Part shown: piece after piece, positions 11,364-22,300 of the stretch
Layout: every line of letters begins with the position of its first letter
Position numbering within the stretch: position 1 is the stretch's first letter
Source: Nemertoderma westbladi
Taxonomy: Eukaryota > Xenacoelomorpha > Nemertodermatida > Nemertodermatidae
Direction of reading: 5' to 3'
Assembly: GCA_032718475.1 (NCBI GenBank)
Contig: JAUCBJ010004845.1
Coordinates: forward strand, 1-53,632
Length of the DNA: 53,632 bases
Position numbers and translations under genes: made by a program
The notes under the pieces: model-generated
The model's input: the letters and a program-made list of their open reading frames with translations, nothing else
Told to the model about the DNA's origin: nothing
Database searches by the model: none

Positions 11364-11555
11364 CTCCTTTTGTTCATATTTTAAAGCTAATTGCAATCTA
11401 TCCAAAGATAATGATGCTATGGATTTTTCTGCATCTTTCTCACCATCTCTTTCCACTCCTCCAAGATAATCATCACTTTCATCTCCATACTCATACTCAT
11501 CATCTTCTTCTTCTTCATCGCCAGTCTCATTCTCTTTGTTCATTACAGCCATAAC
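11364..11555 (-). CDS. TRPC-family channel, acidic linker exon (third exon seen)
   Basis: This 192-nt, phase 0-0 exon on the minus strand follows the acceptor TTTTGATTAG at 11556. It begins VMAVMNKENE, joining SSQE of the previous exon into the usual TRPC linker after the TRP_2 domain. A strongly acidic run follows (DEEEEDDEYEYGDESDD). It ends LSLDRLQLALKYEQKE before the donor GTAAGT. The LxLAxKYEQKE(F) end is a hallmark of TRPC proteins at the junction to the membrane domain. It contributes about residues 329-392. The acidic stretch is longer than in the vertebrate members I know. All splice phases agree with neighbouring exons, which supports a working gene. Confidence 0.92.
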
Positions 11556-13739
11556 CTAATCAAAATGTACCATTTTTATGCAATCAAATTATTCACAGTG
11601 ACCATACTATTTTACAGTATTTTTGAGTGCTTCTAGTTGTATTTTTGTCAACTACAAGAAGAGTACACTTTTGACAATTAACTTCAAAAGTCCTCAGGAA
11701 ATGTCTTATTGTATGAGCATAAGCCCTGATGATGGTATGCCTGAGGATGATTGAGCTTGAGGATGATTTCTGATACTTGGAATAAGGGATCCAGAAGTCA
11801 AGTGAAGACCTTCATTTGAATACATAACATGGGCTGTACATACAGGATTTGGAAGTTACATAGAATACTCTTAAGTTACATAAAAGAAAAAGGCAGATAC
11901 ATGATTGTAGTTGTTTATTGGTTCTGCTGCATGAAGACTCCAGACAGATAATACTGCATTTGATCTGATTATAGCCTGTAAGAAAAGTAATCTATTCAAT
12001 TCAAGAAATTGAGATCTGCAGTTTGGAATTTTGACTTTGTCAGCTTTCCCTGTGATTAATAAATCACTGGTGGAAACACAAGGTTACTGAAGTCAAGTTA
12101 CTTGACAACCCACCATGCATAGCTAGCTAAGGAAGACAGTATACATAATTAATTTAAAGCATACAAAAATAGGAGGACCTTGAGGCAGCATGAAAATTAT
12201 TAAAGGTGTTAATGTTAATGGGTGTAATACCACATGAGGCCACCTTATACAATGTTTTTCCCATTCTAACTTGAACACTGATATTGATTGATTAACTTCG
12301 ACATAATGTTTGAGAGCTTCCCACCTAATTTGAATGCTATATCCCTACCTCTAAGCTACACCTCAGTGGGAGTGACTGCCAGTCCGAGTACATGGCCTGT
12401 TAATTTCATGTTGCCTCTTCACCCACTCATAGTAATGTACTTTTTGACTGCGCCTCCCTTACAGTGAATTAAAGAGTGAAATTTGAATATAAATCTCCCT
12501 GTAATATTTTGCTTGTGTGTACTCTCCCCTCCCATTATATTAAAAAGTAACACAATCTAATATTCGTTGAAAAATATCTGATATATGTGAGTTCGAAAGT
12601 TGCAGGGTTTTGCTTCTGCGCGAGGCTATTTTATTTATCCTGGAACACTATATTTATCTCATATGTTGCTGGGCAACAATGTACTATTATATAGTATTAC
12701 TACCGCTGTTCATACATAAATAAAATGCTTGGGAATATATTGTGTAGGAAAAATACTAGGTTTTTATGTACTGTGTTTAAGTTTAGAGATATAGGTTTCG
12801 GTTTTTTAGTGTAGCTTTTTTTTGAAATATATGCCACTAATATCCGATCTAATAGATCAGATAAATCAGATCTAAAAAATATATCTGAATTGTTTATAAT
12901 AAAGATTTATAGTGCAGTATGAGATAACCAGAGGATGTCCTTTAATTGTCAGTGCTATCTCAGATGGACTGGACGGACATGTACGGTAGACCTGTTACTA
13001 TGAGATCGAGGTAAAGGCGTTTTTGTGGCGTTTTACTGGAGTACTCCAAGTATTACAATTAATTTGTACAGTAATTTTCAAAGTTACTAGGTAAGGCTAT
13101 ATTCCACAATGAATATAAGATTGGTTACATATTTGGAATTACATGGACAATTTTCTGTCAGTACAAATCAACCACAATAAGGTTTGAAGTATAAATTTGG
13201 TGTAACTGGTGAAATTACGCCGCAGACATTTTGCAGTTATCCTAATTAACCACTGTTCTTGAGCCTTAAGATGCTACAAAATTTTATCATGTTCATGTAC
13301 TTGTACTGTTGCAATACAACTGAAGAGTCGAATATATTAAACTTTAATTATATTATAATTTATTATTTCTATGTTTTTTTTTTCACTGAGTACTTTGTTT
13401 AATAAAAATACGTTGTTTAATAGTTTCAAAAAAACTATCATAAAAAATCTAAACTACTAAATATAATCCGAATGGTAATCGGGCGGTAATTACCTTTATC
13501 TGTGGAATATTTATTAATTATATTTATTTATGTAATTAATCCCTGGGGAAAAAACGTGCAAAATATCAGGAAATAATAATAACCTTAATAAAACACAGTT
13601 TTAATGAGGCATGATAATTATTATTATTATTTGTGCATACGATCATAAGGATGTAGCATAGTATATGTATATGTACAGTAGTAGTAAATATAAAGTAATG
13701 TAGACCAAATATATTATAATTTAAGTTAACCCTATCCAT

Positions 13740-14225
13740 ACCGGGGTACTTTAGACGCTCAAACTACCGGGGGGGGGGGGGGGGGGGGGGGGGGACTTTT
13801 GGAGACGTAAAGTTTGGAAGCATATAACTTTGTGTGGTGTGATGATATTACTTTAAAGTAAAAAGTTTTAGATACAAAATTTATTCCTATATTCAAATAT
13901 GCCACACACTAATGCTCAAATATAATATTTATATACTATAATTATGTTTAAATTGATTTTAAATTGATATTAAATTGATTGAATTTTAAATTTCCCTCCT
14001 ACAATAGATCAGCAATAATATGACATTTGCAGAGACAGGTCAGTTTACGTGTCATTTTCATGGTCATAAATAATAATATGAAAATTAATTTTTGTTTTAA
14101 GATAAAGAATAATAAATTTTAGGAAAAGTAACGGAATTTCACTTGCAATAAATGTGGTTTGGCTTTGAACCAAGCAATCAAATAAAGTGCGTCTCCAAAA
14201 GTCCCCCCCCCCGGTATGGATAGGG
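13740..14225. mobile_element. piggyBac-like MITE (TTAA-flanked, 486 bp)
   Basis: TTAA at 13736-13739 is followed by CCCTATCCATACCGGGG. At the other end CCGGTATGGATAGGG runs into TTAA at 14226-14229. TTAA target duplication with a CCCT-starting terminal repeat is the piggyBac pattern. The arms also share GGACTTTTGGAGACG next to a homopolymer (G26 at 13769-13794; C10 at 14203-14212). The left arm has ~30 extra bases (GTACTTTAGACGCTCAAAC then more G). There is no transposase frame, so it is non-autonomous. Confidence 0.82.
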
Positions 14226-14398
14226 TTAAGGGAATTAGGACATACAAACAAACTTTAATATACAGTCCAGCTCCTCAATTGTGAAGCCCGGTATACACAG
14301 GTTATAGCGGACACTCAACTAATTATCTTACAACCCCGTAGCTATATCTGATCCGCTAGGATTACAAAACATCGTAGACTCTTAAAGATGTTTGGGAG

Positions 14399-14487
14399 AA
14401 CTCAAGAAAATCTTAGTCAAGGTAAAACTTGAGCTTCAAGGTGATCTTGAAGTTGATTTCAAGGTCAATCTCAAGATTTTTTGAGTT
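14399..14487. other. Long imperfect hairpin in an intron
   Basis: AACTCAAGAAAATCTT (14399-14414) faces AAGATTTTTTGAGTT (14473-14487). Inside them CTTCAAG and CTTGAAG form a second nested stem, with repeated CAAGGT words between. The whole could fold on either strand as an ~89-nt stem-loop. Function is unknown. Confidence 0.5.
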
Positions 14488-14664
14488 ACCCGGCCTTGGA
14501 ACCAAGAGTCAGTGACTTTCAGTCATAATGATAATATTTGTTTATAATAAATATAAATACCAATCTCATTAATTATTGTGTGAGTAATTATTATCTCATT
14601 AATTATTTATATTGTTAGTTAACATTACTGTCTAATAAATAATAGTCATAAATATAAGCCATAC

Positions 14665-15363
14665 CTCTTGACTGCTTCTGCACTGCTCAAGAAGTTCCAC
14701 AGCATATCGCTTGCATTGATTACTCAGGCTCACATAGATATCCTTAAATTCATTTTCCAGTTGAGCCAATCGACTTAACTCCCAGCTCAATTTGAAGGCT
14801 GTATATATGGGATCCGAACTTGTCAATGAAATCCAAGCTGGACTTGCAAGAGCCCTATATGTGCTAATCCGAAGTAAAGAATAGCGTAAAGAATCACATT
14901 TACTTTTAAACTCACAATCAAGGCAAACACATTTTATGTTGTGTGGTTTATCCAAAGAAGCACCCCTTTGAATTAGCAGTTGCAATATTTCAAATTGGTT
15001 ACACATTGCAGCAAGGATAACTGGAGAAACATCTGGAGAGAAATCTGAACTCTCATCCACTCCAATGTACTCACTCCAACAATCCCCCAACATCTCGGGT
15101 TCAATGCTCGGGTGATTTACCATCATCTCCACAATCCTATAAACACCCTCTCGAATAGCTTGGAGAAGAGCATTTCCAATCCTGATGTCTTCCTGTGCCA
15201 AAAGGATCTGTATAATTTCAAAGTTCTCATTATCAGCACATATCTCTATAGCAGTCCTTCCCATTACATTTTTAACATTAACAGTGACGGGGTTTGGTGG
15301 TTGAAGACACCGGATTATTGTTGCTTTATCACCCTTTTCGGCTGCATCAAGAAACTGACGCTC
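14665..15363 (-). CDS. TRPC-family channel, ankyrin repeats and TRP_2 domain (second exon seen)
   Basis: 699 nt, exactly 233 codons, phase 0 at both ends, between acceptor TTTTTTCATAG and donor CAAGAG|GTATGG. It starts ERQFLDAAEKGDKATIIRCL (entry of the ankyrin region). VMGRTAIEICADNENFEIIQ and VSPVILAAMCNQFEILQLLI follow, both ankyrin helices. KPHNIKCVCLDC keeps the His-Cys-Cys-Cys spacing of the zinc-binding loop known from TRPC structures. Next is the TRP_2 block DSLRYSLLRISTYRALASPA, then FKLSWELSRLAQLENEFKD and NQCKRYAVELLEQCRSSQE. This is the cytosolic N-terminal assembly domain of a plasma-membrane, receptor-operated Ca2+/Na+ channel. No stops or frameshifts. The subtype (TRPC1, 4/5 or 3/6/7) cannot be set by eye. 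Confidence 0.95.
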
Positions 15364-15761
15364 CTATGAAAAAAGTGTTATGATGTAAACATATATAATA
15401 TTGTATGCAATACAGGAATTTCATCCACATAACTGTTTTGAAAATTTATATATAAATGAAATACTTTTTTAGCCGGAAAGTAAACAATACAAAAAAATAA
15501 GTCTCATCTTTTGGATACTTCTAAGATAAAGAAATTAATGCTCCTTATGAAAGGGCAGTAAAACAACAGTTATGGAAAACGGTCAACAATGTAAATCTAC
15601 ATACAATGTCTTTATTATAACTATGAAAAGAGGCAATAGTTATCCTAATTTTGTTTCTGTTTATGACATTTATGCACAAAGTAGTAAGATCATATCAATA
15701 ATAATAATCAATGTGTTAGTTATTAAGTGTGAAATGAAGTGAATACTGATGATGACCCTAC
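15364..15761 (-). other. Intron of the TRPC-type gene
   Basis: 398-bp AT-rich intron with donor CAG|GTAGGG and acceptor TTTTTTCATAG. Nothing else was recognised. Confidence 0.8.
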
Positions 15762-16046
15762 CTGTGGTGTTAGTGGGTTACAACTAGCGAATAATGATAA
15801 TGGCTGACTTGAGTGACTATCATTGTTGCCCTTTTGGTATCCTGGCATTTCTTTCGCAGAAGAACTTTCATTGCTATGGCCAAATGTAGATATCATCTGT
15901 TTTGGCTGAGAAATGCCAGCACCAGCGACAGCCACCAAATACTGGTGATGGACCAAACTGGGTTTCAGTTCCATGGTATTATTCGTGATCAGGGTTTCTT
16001 GACATGCATTGGGTTGTTGGAAGCGCCTACCTGCGACCATTAACAT
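15762..16046 (-). CDS. TRPC-family channel, N-terminal exon (first exon seen)
   Basis: From an ATG at 16046 the minus strand is open for 95 codons to the donor CAG|GTAGGG. It ends FASCNPLTPQ, so that splicing gives LTPQERQFLDAAEKGD, the usual TRPC entry into the ankyrin domain (the family shows L-T-x-E-E/K before the first repeat). The N-terminal ~80 residues are polar, low in hydrophobic residues and not conserved, as is usual for TRPC tails. Two Met codons (16046, 16040) could start. A splice-acceptor-like CGCAG lies just inside, so this might be an internal exon with an upstream start exon not recognised here. There is no signal peptide, as expected. Confidence 0.72.
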
Positions 16047-16202
16047 TATTAACTAACGTCGATGTAACATTACTATTATTTACTAACTGTCCCAGGAGGA
16101 TATATGGCAAAATAATATTGCGATTTAAAACAATTGTATATTCGGTGCTACACTGGAAGCAGGGCAACTGTCAATAATAATAATATTAATAATAATATTA
16201 AT

Positions 16203-16248
<46 letters not shown>

Positions 16249-16507
16249 TTAATAATATATATGTATATTGTAACCTATCGTAAAATAGTACTTTCTGGGC
16301 GTATTTCAAGGCACTACTGTACTGTACTTTACACATAGATAGTTATAACAATAAATTGTATTAACAATTTCAGTAATAACAATCTAAACATCAGAATCAC
16401 TAAAAAACAATTAGATTAAAAAATGCGAGTTAAGATAAAAACAAGTTGTAAAAACAAATAAAATTAGCAATATTCCTGTGTAAAAAGGTGGGTTTTCAGG
16501 CGGCGGG
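16047..16507. other. 5' flank of the TRPC-type gene with an AAT microsatellite
   Basis: Upstream of the first recognised exon on the minus strand. A (AAT/ATT)n microsatellite with imperfections runs from about 16173 to 16255. No TATA box or other promoter element could be assigned. Confidence 0.5.
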
Positions 16508-17154
16508 CAATCCCTCACTAATTTATGCTCATTAGCCATTGGTCAAAATTGGGAGGGCAATCATCAGTCTTTGTAATCTGGCAAGACAGCCATGATCTAC
16601 ACACAACTGACAGTGAGCAGTACTGCAGTAGGCAGATAGGCCACTGGTGTACTGGAACTGGAATCTGTACCAGTTCTGCTGACTGCATTTGTCTGGTACC
16701 TGAAATTACAGAATTATGGAAGGTGAACCTGAATAAAAACCGTTAATGGTAACCGAAACAATACAATGGGACGATCAACAAGGCGGATTCACCTGGTCGG
16801 GCCCTACATAACACTTCTATAAATCGAGAAGGTTTATTAACTGAACTTCAGAGGTCGTTTTCAACATATCCAGCCAGTAGAATTCTCCAGACATTGTCTG
16901 GTATGAGTGGTAGATCAATTGGTATAGCAGGTCGACAGGTCGTCCTGTTGTCACGGTGCTTGTAGGATTAGAATCAATGCCTACAAGTACGAGTCTACGC
17001 CCACCATCCATGGGGGGAGGCCAGAAACCGCCAGCTTTAGTAAACAACTCATTGCCATTAGAGATTTGAATGACACTGCACCAAAGACTTTAAGAAAAGA
17101 CTCGACAGTCAAACTTTAGGTTCTTACTTTCCAGAAAACTGATTGTCATGAGGA

Positions 17155-18225
17155 TATCAAGCTAATATTATCACATGCTTACTGGCAGATGAATGTAATA
17201 CTTCATTTAAATTTGTTAAAGCTGTAGACAAAGTAGTTCAACAGATCGCGGTAGGTGACAACTTCCAATTTGATGGAAAAGTATTACCAGGTCTGTACCA
17301 AAGAAACATTTATATCCCTGTCGCGGCCCCTCATCATTCTCTGTCTAATGCTTTATCTGTGTCCTTCATCTGGAGCACTACAGACAACACCGCAGCTCCA
17401 AATCGACTTACTGGTGAATTAGAGGATGTTATTGTTATTTCTGATGAGGAAATCGAAACTGGTAGTGCAGACGAAACAGTTTATGACTTTGCGAATAAGT
17501 TAGTATACAGTATAAGTTTAACTATACAGTATAAGTTTGGATTGGTGTTTACGTTGATTTTTCGTTGCTTTAATATTTCATCTAGTTACAACACGTGTCA
17601 CTCTTTGTTACTAGAACTCACTCATACCCTTCGTTGTAATGGTTACCCACTGGCTTTCATTAACTCTGCCATTAAAAAATTCTTCAATCGTATTAGTGAA
17701 CCACGATCACCCCCTATAACTACAGTACCCAAACGGAGTGTTTTGATCTGCCTTCCTTTTACCGGCCACCACGGCGCGCTTGTAAAGAAACGTCTGTTAC
17801 GCCTTTTCCGACAGAGTATTTCTCACTTGGATTTAAAAGTTGTCTTCCAAACCAGCTGTAGGCTATCCTCCCTTTTCCCGTACAAGGATCAGATTCCTGA
17901 ACACATACGGTCGGGTGTTGTGTACCATTATAATTGTGGAAGCTGCGATGCTTCTTACGTTGGACGCACTGTACGCCACCTGGCTAAACGTGTTGAGGAA
18001 CACACTGGCTTTTTGTACAACTCCGGAAAATTCTCCCGTCCAAAAAATTCTTCTATCTTTGAACACTCCTCCACCGCCGATCATCCCACGTTAAAAGAAA
18101 ATTTCAGCATCTTATCAACATCCCGTAACTTGCGCGAACTTCTCATTAAAGAGACTTTATTCATTAGGAAACTTCGCCCCACTTTAAATGACCAAACAAC
18201 TTCGACTTTCCTTTCCCTACTGTAG
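17155..18225 (+). CDS. Chimeric frame: unknown coding stretch joined to Penelope-like GIY-YIG endonuclease
   Basis: The plus strand is open from about 17152 (after a TGA) to the TAG at 18225. The first part (GYQANIITCLLADECNTSFK ... SVSFIWSTTDNTAAPNRL ... EDVIVISDEE) has normal coding character but no domain I recognise. From about 17510 it becomes Penelope-like. FISSSYNTCHSLLLE-type text and NGYPLAFINSAIKKFF come first, then KVVFQTSCRLSSLFPYKDQI. The GIY-YIG endonuclease is GVVYHYNCGSCDASYVGRTV, with the arginine/histidine helix HLAKRVEEH and the final RELLIKETLFIRKLRPTLN holding the catalytic Glu and the conserved Asn. The reverse-transcriptase core is absent, so this is a 5'-truncated retroelement copy. 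The in-frame junction and lack of stops suggest a young insertion. Whether it is translated is unknown; no ATG start is evident. Confidence 0.75.
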   Translation, partial: YQANIITCLLADECNTSFKFVKAVDKVVQQIAVGDNFQFDGKVLPGLYQRNIYIPVAAPHHSLSNALSVSFIWSTTDNTAAPNRLTGELEDVIVISDEEIETGSADETVYDFANKLVYSISLTIQYKFGLVFTLIFRCFNISSSYNTCHSLLLELTHTLRCNGYPLAFINSAIKKFFNRISEPRSPPITTVPKRSVLICLPFTGHHGALVKKRLLRLFRQSISHLDLKVVFQTSCRLSSLFPYKDQIPEHIRSGVVYHYNCGSCDASYVGRTVRHLAKRVEEHTGFLYNSGKFSRPKNSSIFEHSSTADHPTLKENFSILSTSRNLRELLIKETLFIRKLRPTLNDQTTSTFLSLL

Positions 18226-18600
18226 TTCCTTGATATACCCCCCCCCCCCCCCCCCCCGCCCCTACCTCACGTACTGCCTTATTCGTGTACCGGTAGGTCC
18301 TGACTTTCTTACTGGACTGTCTTGTACTATCCGCTCTGTTGTTTCTGTAGTACTGTACTGCTGTACACGCCTTCCATATTCAATTACAACCGTTTTTTGC
18401 ACACTAGCCTCACCCATTATTTTGTAAATTGTTTTTTTTTGTATTGTTATTTCAATCTTCACCAGCCTTATTATTGTATTTTGTATTTAGTACTGTCTTT
18501 CACTAATTTTCAGGTATTTATTTGTTTTTGCTTTGAAAATGATTATTGTTTAATAAATCGAAACGTCAGCTGTTTTTTAGAATCTTTATTTCTCAAATCA
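18226..18600 (+). mobile_element. Penelope-like element 3' region with C20 tract and GAAACGTC motif
   Basis: Non-coding 3' part of the Penelope-like copy. It opens with a C20 run at 18238-18257 and a pyrimidine-rich stretch. It ends near TAATAAATCGAAACGTCAGC at about 18551-18570, the kind of GAAAC-GTC motif found in hammerhead-ribozyme-bearing terminal repeats of Penelope elements. The CTGATGA half of the core is not intact here. Confidence 0.5.
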
Positions 18601-19127
18601 TGAAGTTTAAGTTATTTGCGCTGTTTATTGTTGCCTTAATAAGCTTCAGGTTCCCAGCAACTCAAACTCTATCATAGGCCTACATAGTTATCAACTGGAG
18701 TAGCAGCCAGTTGTCGCTGAAGTTCTCGTAGACACTACAAGCATCCATTCACAGCATCGTTACTGTCAGAATTTATAACATTAATTAATGGTTGACATTA
18801 GTCCTTATAGTCACCATCAAGTGGCCTGGAGCTAGTTGTATTGCTCAGAAATTCTTTAGTTTTTTTCCACTATGCATTCGATTTCTATAAAGAATTCCAT
18901 GTGATTCCTCTATTCCTGTAAGAGTTAGGCCAACGTACATTACAAACAAAATATTCTACAGGTGTACAGTACCCCACCAGAGCCTAGCCTTCTGATGCAT
19001 TCCTGTAGAACACATGGCTGAGGCTGTATTGCCAGATTACAAAGACTGATTTCCCTCCGAATTTTGACCAATGGCTAACGAGCATAAATTAGTGGGGATT
19101 GACTAATCGCTTACACATAAGAAATGT

Positions 19128-19375
19128 ATTTTCAACGCGTAATAAATACATTTTTAACGCCTGATAAATGTTTTTAACATGTAATAAATATATTTTTAAC
19201 GTGTAATAAATACATATTTAATGCGTAATAATTGTTATTAACGCGTAATAAATACATTTTTAAATCCGTAATGCGTAAATAAATATATTTTTAACGAGTA
19301 ATTAATGGATTTTTCATGTGCAATAAAGGTATTTTCCACGCGCAATAAATATGTTTTAGCGAGTGAAAATATTAA
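19128..19375. repeat. Diverged ~24-bp repeat (AACGCGTAATAAATACATTTTT family)
   Basis: About ten imperfect units, each combining an (A)ACGCGTAATAAAT core with a T-rich tail, vary from 22 to 30 bp. Variants include AACATGTAATAAATATA, AACGTGTAATAAATACA, AATGCGTAATAATTG and CACGCGCAATAAATATG. Old, drifted array. Confidence 0.75.
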
Positions 19376-22300
19376 CGAATAAAAATAACAAATGTATGCC
19401 ACTAGGTTTGTATTGCTCTAATTTTTCAACTAAATAATCAGGTGCACCTCGATTGATACATTTACATGTTAGCGTAACCACCATATTGTCTACCATCATC
19501 AGTATGAATACTTGAGATTTCATATAGATCTGGAACGTTTCTGTTTTGTGTTCTATAATAATGCTGTTAAGAATCGCAATTATATTACTATTTTGTCATT
19601 GTTAACCAAGCAATGTTGAGTAAGTTAAATATGATATGAATTGTTAGCATAGATTTGAGCATGAGTTGTTAACATAGATAGATAGTACAACATATTACAT
19701 ATAGACTAAACATAAAACAAGATAAAACTGAAGACTAATAATTGTGGAACACTTTCCTAAGGTTCAACCTTTTCAACTTTCAAACATTTATATCAGACCA
19801 GATTCTATAATACTCAATTTATATTATAAATTAATAGTACCTTTTAATAATATTATTAACAAACCCTTTTTTCTGTCATAACTCTGAGGTTTATGGTAGG
19901 ACATCTCTTCTTTAATGGCATACTTTTAGTTAGACTTAAAATACATGAATTTCCTCAGGGGAATTTCAACGCATTTGTACCTGTAATAAGATATTGTTTA
20001 TAATGATTAATTTACAACAATACGAACCATATCAATCATTTATGATCGATTCCCCATTACTAATGTCGCAGTTGAGCCAGTACATGTTGTGATTGAGGGG
20101 GAGGGTTTTTTTTGGGTAATTTAAGTCATTATACAGCCCTTGGTGTCTATATGAAAGGTGCTTGTAGTATCAGTAAGTGCAATCAATTAATTTAGACTGT
20201 TTGTTACTTCCGATTCGATATATTTGAATTTTCAATGAACCATCTGTTACAATGGTAACATGTTAAACCAACATTTGCATTATTGCATTATTAGCCAGAA
20301 CTGTGATAAAGGGTTCTAGGCATCTAAAGCACCCCTAATCAATTTCCATTGTCATGTTGCATTATCATTTCCACTAATGGCAGATATATATATATATATT
20401 ATATATGTAGGCCTACTATCCATATGCCTACATACTGTACATATGGTGTAAGGACTTCAGATCCTGGGGGACGTTAGATCTCCACTTTTCCTACTTTATG
20501 GTAATTAAAAACGAGACTATTAAGATTGCCTAATGCTAGTATTGTACCAGTAACAGTTACCGGTAGGCAGTCTATGCCATTGGGTAAGTGATTGCTTTAG
20601 GTTTGGTTTCTTGGTTAGGTTTGTTGGTCAGGCATATATATATATTAATTAATTCCGTCATGTATCCCTAACCCTGTGGCATAATCTAATGAATTTATAG
20701 GAATTTTGGGCATTATTGTTATAGGCCCAAAGTTCTTTGCTGGGTGGTAATGCACTTTCATATTATTGTAAATTGTGTGGGTAGTTCATTCTTATTGAGT
20801 TTTAGCACATTATTAGAGTTAGCACTGTACTCAATGTCAGTTTGGTACTCATTCTATTCTGTGAATGTATTTCCATTAAATCGTAGGTCATTGATTATTT
20901 TAAAGACTTTGTCCTGTGCATTTTCATAATGTACATGTACAAGGTTAGTAATTCGGATATTTGGACAGGTCAAGCCACTTGCAACAGGCGTCTCCAAGAA
21001 TACCTAAGTAGAATGATGGAATGCATACCAATGAATAAGCAGTAAAATAAATCAGTTAATCCTGTCCTGTTCCTATGACTGGAAGAAGCCTAGCTTATTA
21101 TCGTTGCAGTGGAACTTGGTTCCGTTTTGTCGAATCTCAAGGGAAGTTAAGAATGGTGGGTCAAGAGGGAGTAAGGAGTGAATCCTCCAAACACTGTCAA
21201 CTCCTTAGTTAGACAATGTGTACATTAGTAATACTTGCCAAAACTTCTAAACATGGATTCGAATTAGTAGGTTAGGTCATTGATACAGACCGTTTTTCTT
21301 CAGACAGATTTATTAGGTTCGATTAATGCAAGCTTATTTATTACAATGATTGTAACTTAATTTATAGAAGCCTAGATAGATAGACTATCATAGCGCATTA
21401 AAGCTTGTATGCAGCATTTTAAAAAGTTCAAATGCGAAACACCAGAACTAATTCGAAGGCTACACCCTCCTTTGAGTGTTTCATTTTAAGATATGTGAGG
21501 TAGGTAATATTTATAAGATCAGATAGAAATGGGCGACTCTGGTCAGTGTTCCACATAACTAAAACTAAATTTTCCCCACTGATATCGCAGGAGGATCAGC
21601 CTCTGTACATGACCTTTAACCACTCCACTGTGAAATATTGGTTTGAAATACGTGGTGCCCACTGGCCAGCCGAAAAATTTCGTTGCCGGGTTCTCAAGGA
21701 CTCAGGACTTTAACCGGACCAGTAGTTAGTAAGTAACCGAATGATTTGGGGCGGATTTATATCTGGTGCTGCCACTGGCATTCCACCATAGCACAGGCTG
21801 TTCCAGTATGTATTTACTGTGTGGTAGAGAATTTAATAATTGTTTGCAAACAAAGTAAAATAATACACCAATTACTTCTGTGTTCGTTTTTTAAATTAGA
21901 CCGATGCCACCTGGTTTTTGATGTTTAGTATAAGACCATGATAAATTAGAAAATTAAAAAAACAATGAAAACAACAACAAAATTTAACAATAACAATAGC
22001 ATTCATTAACAATAACAATAAGAATAACATTACCAATCAATAACATAAATATAATATTTATATATGATGAATCCATGGAGGGCGCCACCCCTGTTGCGGT
22101 CTCGGGTTTGGGGATAGGGCAGGAATCCTATAAACAGTCGACCGTCTAGACTTCATATAAACTTTAGATATATAATATAAACTAGGCCTACATCATTATA
22201 ATATTGCGAATTAGTTCGATTTATTGTGCTATAAAGAAGTTATAAGGAAATAAAAAAAAAAAAAATAACAAAAATATTAATCTCAAAAACAATAACATAG

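Larger units (their letters stand above)
11556..14664 (-). other. Intron of the TRPC-type gene, carrying a piggyBac-like element and a hairpin
   Basis: A 3.1-kb intron between the ankyrin/TRP_2 exon (donor CAAGAG|GTATGG) and the acidic-linker exon. It contains the TTAA-flanked element at 13740-14225 and a strong inverted repeat at 14399-14487. Otherwise it is AT-rich with no open frames of note. Confidence 0.85.
16508..19101. mobile_element. 2.6-kb segment bounded by ~85-bp inverted repeats
   Basis: The left arm 16508-16592 (CAATCCCTCACTAATTTATG on) matches the reverse complement of 19022-19101 with a handful of differences. It passes through TTAGCCATTGGTCAAAATT and GTCTTTGTAATCTGGCAA. Weaker similarity may run further inward. 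No clear target duplication is visible at the outer edges. This looks like a DNA transposon, or a fold-back unit, that received the Penelope fragment described at 17155-18600. Superfamily unknown. Confidence 0.6.

Noticed and set aside
13618-13642. ATT microsatellite as a LINE tail
   Set aside because: No LINE coding text or 3' UTR adjoins it.
16817-17047. Minus-strand frame with FWPPPMDGGRRLVLVGIDSN
   Set aside because: It looks protein-like but is short, lies inside the inverted-repeat element and matches no domain I know; not enough to call a gene.
17840-18427. Extra frames overlapping the Penelope endonuclease and its C-rich 3' region
   Set aside because: They are shadows of the true frame or translations of poly(C)/pyrimidine text.
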